Shown here: positions 30,112 to 32,253 of the stretch, piece by piece | Layout: every line of letters starts with the position of its first letter | Numbering within the stretch: position 1 is the stretch's first letter | NCBI GenBank assembly: GCA_030620045.1 | Contig: JAUXAD010000007.1 | Span: forward strand, 1 to 32,253 | Direction: 5' to 3' | Source: an archaeon | GTDB taxonomy: Archaea > Nanobdellota > Nanobdellia > Pacearchaeales > GW2011-AR1 | Length of the DNA stretch: 32,253 bases | Translations under genes and position numbers: made by a program | The notes under the pieces: model-generated | Seen by the model: the letters and a program-made list of their open reading frames with translations, nothing else | Told to the model about the DNA's origin: nothing | The model's database searches: none

Positions 30112-31164
30112 ATGAAGACATACAATAAACTATACGAGAAACTTTATTCAAAAGATAATTTAACATCAGCCTTCAAAAAAGCGAGAAAAGGAAAATGCAA
30201 GAAAGATTATGTTGTTAATTTTGAATCTGATTTAGATAGGAACATAAGATTGTTACAAAAAGAACTCAAACTAAAAAGATATAAACCATACAAACTAAAA
30301 AAATTTATCATTAGAGATCCAAAGACAAGAACGATTCACGCATCAATCTTTAGAGATAGAATAGTTCATCATGCTATAATAAACCTTATCCAACCAATAT
30401 ATGAAAAAAGATTTATTTATGATTCTTTTGCAGGAAGGAAAAATAAAGGAACCCACAAAGCTATAAAAAGATTTGAATATTTTTTAAGAAAAGCATCTTC
30501 TAATGGAAGAAAAGTTAAGAAACCATTTAACAACAATTCAATAAGGGGTTTTGTTTTGAAAGCAGATATTAAACATTATTTTGCTATAATGAATCATGAA
30601 ATCTTAATTAATATTCTAAGAAAAAACATAAAAGATGAAGATTTCATAGATTTAATAAAAATTGTTTTGGATAATTTTGATACCAAGATTAAAGGACAGG
30701 GAGTTCCTTTAGGAAATTATACATCTCAATTCTTTGCAAATATTTATTTAAACAAACTTGATTATTTTGTAAAACATAGATTAGGGGCAAAATATTATAT
30801 CAGATATGTAGATGACTTTATAATTCTACATAAAGATAAAAGAGTTTTAGAAGAATACCTAATCAAAATAAATAAATATCTTAAGAATCTTAGATTAGAA
30901 TTACATCCAGAAAAATCAGAAATTTATCCACTAAGAAATGGAATAACTTTTTTAGGCTATAGGATTTTTTATACTTATAAATTATTAAGGAAAAGGAATA
31001 TAAATCATTTTTTAAATAAATTTAAAGAGAAACTTCAATTTTATCATCAGGGATTAATAAGTAAAGAGCAGTTAGAAAGTTTTGTACAGGGTTGGTTTGG
31101 CTATTCTAAATTTGCCAACACTTATAAATTAAGACAGAAAATACTAAACTTAATCCCAAAATAA
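30112..31164 (+). CDS. DGR reverse transcriptase 2 (350 aa), altered motif A
   Basis: Same length and layout as RT1, with VPLGNYTSQ (198-206) and YVDD (232-235) intact. Motif A reads KADIKHYFAIMNH (150-162): the catalytic D152 is kept, but the conserved second Asp of the YFDTIDH stretch is Ala158, and D161 is Asn. The first ~105 residues differ from RT1 at only three positions, while the core is much more divergent. Possibly reduced or changed activity, or relying on RT1. No frameshift or stop, so still under some constraint. Confidence 0.93.
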   Translation: MKTYNKLYEKLYSKDNLTSAFKKARKGKCKKDYVVNFESDLDRNIRLLQKELKLKRYKPYKLKKFIIRDPKTRTIHASIFRDRIVHHAIINLIQPIYEKRFIYDSFAGRKNKGTHKAIKRFEYFLRKASSNGRKVKKPFNNNSIRGFVLKADIKHYFAIMNHEILINILRKNIKDEDFIDLIKIVLDNFDTKIKGQGVPLGNYTSQFFANIYLNKLDYFVKHRLGAKYYIRYVDDFIILHKDKRVLEEYLIKINKYLKNLRLELHPEKSEIYPLRNGITFLGYRIFYTYKLLRKRNINHFLNKFKEKLQFYHQGLISKEQLESFVQGWFGYSKFANTYKLRQKILNLIPK

Positions 31165-31192
31165 AGCATATACTACAGTATATATATGTTTA

Positions 31193-31208
31193 TATACTAT
31201 ATAGTATA
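31193..31208 (+). promoter_or_regulatory. 16-bp palindrome before VR3
   Basis: TATACTATATAGTATA, identical to 3792-3807 and at the same distance (9 nt) from the VR gene ATG, within an otherwise less conserved 53-nt spacer. Confidence 0.5.
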
Positions 31209-31217
31209 GGATAGTAT

Positions 31218-31616
31218 ATGAAATGTCCACATTGCAAAAAAGAGATTAAAGATGATCCAAGAAAATGGTTAGATATTCCTGAATTAAAAATTTCTATTGA
31301 AATAGAAGTTCATGATAAAAATAAATCCTGGGATGAGTTAGAATTGTCCAAAAGAGAGAAAGAATTATTGACCGTAGAGCAATGTATCTGGTTAGCTGAT
31401 TCTAAATATGCTAAAACTCTTAAAATGGATGGAAGTTCAAGTAAAGATGATTTCTTTATTCAGCAACCTTTTAATTTAAACAGAAGGAATGGCTATGTCG
31501 CTAGGTTTTATGCGGATTCGGATTATGCTAACTTGAGGTGCGGCAGGGGTTCTTCTAGTGCGGATTCCGATCTTGGGGTAAGGTTCGCAAAAAAATTAAA
31601 GGTAAGGAACAAATGA
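31218..31616 (+). CDS. DGR-diversified protein VR3 (132 aa)
   Basis: Orthologous position and high similarity to VR1 (MKCPHCKKEIKDDP start, WLADSKYAKTL core). Variable residues 94-121, then LGVRFAKKLK. The scaffold outside the VR is conserved while the VR differs strongly, as expected of a DGR target. Stop overlaps the zinc-finger ATG (ATGA). No signal peptide. Confidence 0.9.
   Translation: MKCPHCKKEIKDDPRKWLDIPELKISIEIEVHDKNKSWDELELSKREKELLTVEQCIWLADSKYAKTLKMDGSSSKDDFFIQQPFNLNRRNGYVARFYADSDYANLRCGRGSSSADSDLGVRFAKKLKVRNK
31497..31580 (+). repeat. Variable repeat VR3 (TR2-type)
   Basis: Against TR2: 11 A-to-G changes, one T-to-G (third base of AAT to AGG) and one C-to-T (TTC to TTT). Markers AAC-TTG and CTT match TR2. 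Confidence 0.92.
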
Positions 31617-31756
31617 TAAAAAGGAAATGTAAATACTGTCCAAAAGTAATTGAAGGACATACTGAAAACCAAGTTGAACATTTAATGAAACAACACCTTA
31701 TTTCAAAACATTTAGATAAAGTTGACTTAAAAGAAAAGAAAGATGAAAACAAGTAA
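31613..31756 (+). CDS. Mini zinc-finger protein, module B (47 aa)
   Basis: MIKRKCKYCPKVIEGHTENQ..., closely related to the 43-aa protein at 4212, with the same CxxC and His positions. The end is four codons longer and overlaps the VR4 ATG by 14 nt. Confidence 0.75.
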   Translation: MIKRKCKYCPKVIEGHTENQVEHLMKQHLISKHLDKVDLKEKKDENK

Positions 31757-32180
31757 AACACAAAAACAAATTGAGAAAAAAGAAAAAGAGTTAAAAGAAC
31801 TCAAAGAGCAATTAAAGAAAGAAACAGATAAAACCGGGTGGTTATATATTCCTGAACTAAAAATTGAAGTTCAAACAAAAATACATCATAAAGATAAAAC
31901 TTATGCAGAATGTGAAAAAGATTTAAGTAAGGGAGAATCAATACCAACTTATGAACAAATCCAATGGCTTAGAAATTCTAAATACAGAGATCAATTAAAC
32001 TTATTAGATACATGGGAGTTTGTGCAAAATCCAGATAAAATTAGTAAAGACAATGATTATGTCGCTAGGTTCGATGCGGGTTCGGATTGTGCTAATCTGG
32101 GTTGCGACTGGGATTCTTCGTATGCGAATTCCGGTCTCGGGGTAAGGTTCGCAAAAAAATTAAAGGTAGAGAACAAATGA
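31743..32180 (+). CDS. DGR-diversified protein VR4 (145 aa)
   Basis: Counterpart of VR2, with the same coiled-coil start (KQIEKKEKELKELKEQ) and core (EQIQWLRNSKYRDQL). Variable residues 107-134 are followed by LGVRFAKKLKVENK, the VR1-type tail, and then by a third zinc-finger start. The 3' end is thus VR1-like rather than VR2-like. Confidence 0.9.
   Translation: MKTSKTQKQIEKKEKELKELKEQLKKETDKTGWLYIPELKIEVQTKIHHKDKTYAECEKDLSKGESIPTYEQIQWLRNSKYRDQLNLLDTWEFVQNPDKISKDNDYVARFDAGSDCANLGCDWDSSYANSGLGVRFAKKLKVENK
32061..32144 (+). repeat. Variable repeat VR4 (TR1-type)
   Basis: Against TR1: 14 adenine changes (12 to G, 2 to T) and one T-to-G (TCT to TCG). It carries the TR1 markers AAT-CTG and CTC, although the adjacent template is TR2. 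Confidence 0.9.
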
Positions 32181-32253
32181 TAAAAAAGAAATGTAAATAT
32201 TGTGATAAGAAAATAGAAGGGCATACTGAAAACCAAGTTGAACATTTAATGAA
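32177..32253 (+). CDS. Mini zinc-finger protein, third copy, 3'-truncated
   Basis: ATGA overlap with the VR4 stop; the visible 25 codons are identical in DNA to the start of the gene at 4212. Cut by the window edge. Confidence 0.65.
   Translation, partial: MIKKKCKYCDKKIEGHTENQVEHLM

Noticed and set aside
31497-32144. VR differences explained by ordinary divergence of paralogues
   Set aside because: Changes fall almost entirely on template adenines, while flanking scaffold codons stay similar.

Overview
The window looks like part of the genome or provirus of an archaeal mobile element, most likely a virus, carrying two diversity-generating retroelements (DGRs). Base composition is AT-rich. 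Archaeal expression signals are widespread: TTTATAAA/TATTTAAA boxes sit about 25-30 nt upstream of start codons (leaderless genes), C2H2-type mini zinc fingers are common, and one gene resembles a single TATA-binding-protein repeat. A DPANN-type host (Woesearchaeota/Pacearchaeota/Nanoarchaeota-like) is a reasonable guess, because DGRs of this kind are known from those archaea and their viruses; no taxonomic marker in the window proves it. Both edges cut through genes.

Layout. (1) 1-4916, + strand, module A: C-terminal part of a very basic protein, a helical 219-aa protein, a noncoding RNA holding template repeat TR1, a DGR reverse transcriptase, and two small diversified proteins (VR1, VR2) separated by a 43-aa zinc finger. 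(2) 4917-5561: a gene-free stretch with hairpins, a GC-rich foldable segment and an AT-only tract. (3) 5562-9866, +: closely packed small genes, many zinc-binding, plus a TBP-like protein, a methyltransferase and a GT2 glycosyltransferase. (4) 9901-18724, +: an envelope/virion-like block with membrane proteins, a 1086-aa glycine-rich spike-like protein, two paralogous two-helix membrane proteins resembling spindle-shaped-virus capsid proteins, and further small genes. (5) 18778-21878, -: fifteen mini-genes, mostly single-pass membrane proteins, joined by fourteen consecutive 4-nt ATGA overlaps, preceded by one more possible small gene. (6) 21955-25562, -: a tyrosine recombinase fused to an N-terminal HNH domain, a zinc-ribbon gene whose promoter carries tandem repeats, a P-loop ATPase and its partner. 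(7) 25687-32253, +, module B: a full-length 1043-aa basic protein and a second copy of the DGR cassette (TR2, RT2, VR3, VR4). Most of it is collinear with module A at an offset near 27.4 kb.

How it works together. Each reverse transcriptase is expected to copy its TR RNA with adenine-directed errors and to rewrite the C-terminal 28 codons of small C-type-lectin-like proteins. The four VRs differ from the TRs almost only at TR adenines, which is direct evidence of the mechanism. At TR-diagnostic C/T sites, VR1 and VR4 match TR1 while VR2 and VR3 match TR2, so each cassette holds one VR of each template type. This points to trans-templating or recombination between the cassettes. A shared TTTGTTAACA motif beside TATA boxes may coordinate the capsid-like, membrane and ATPase genes.
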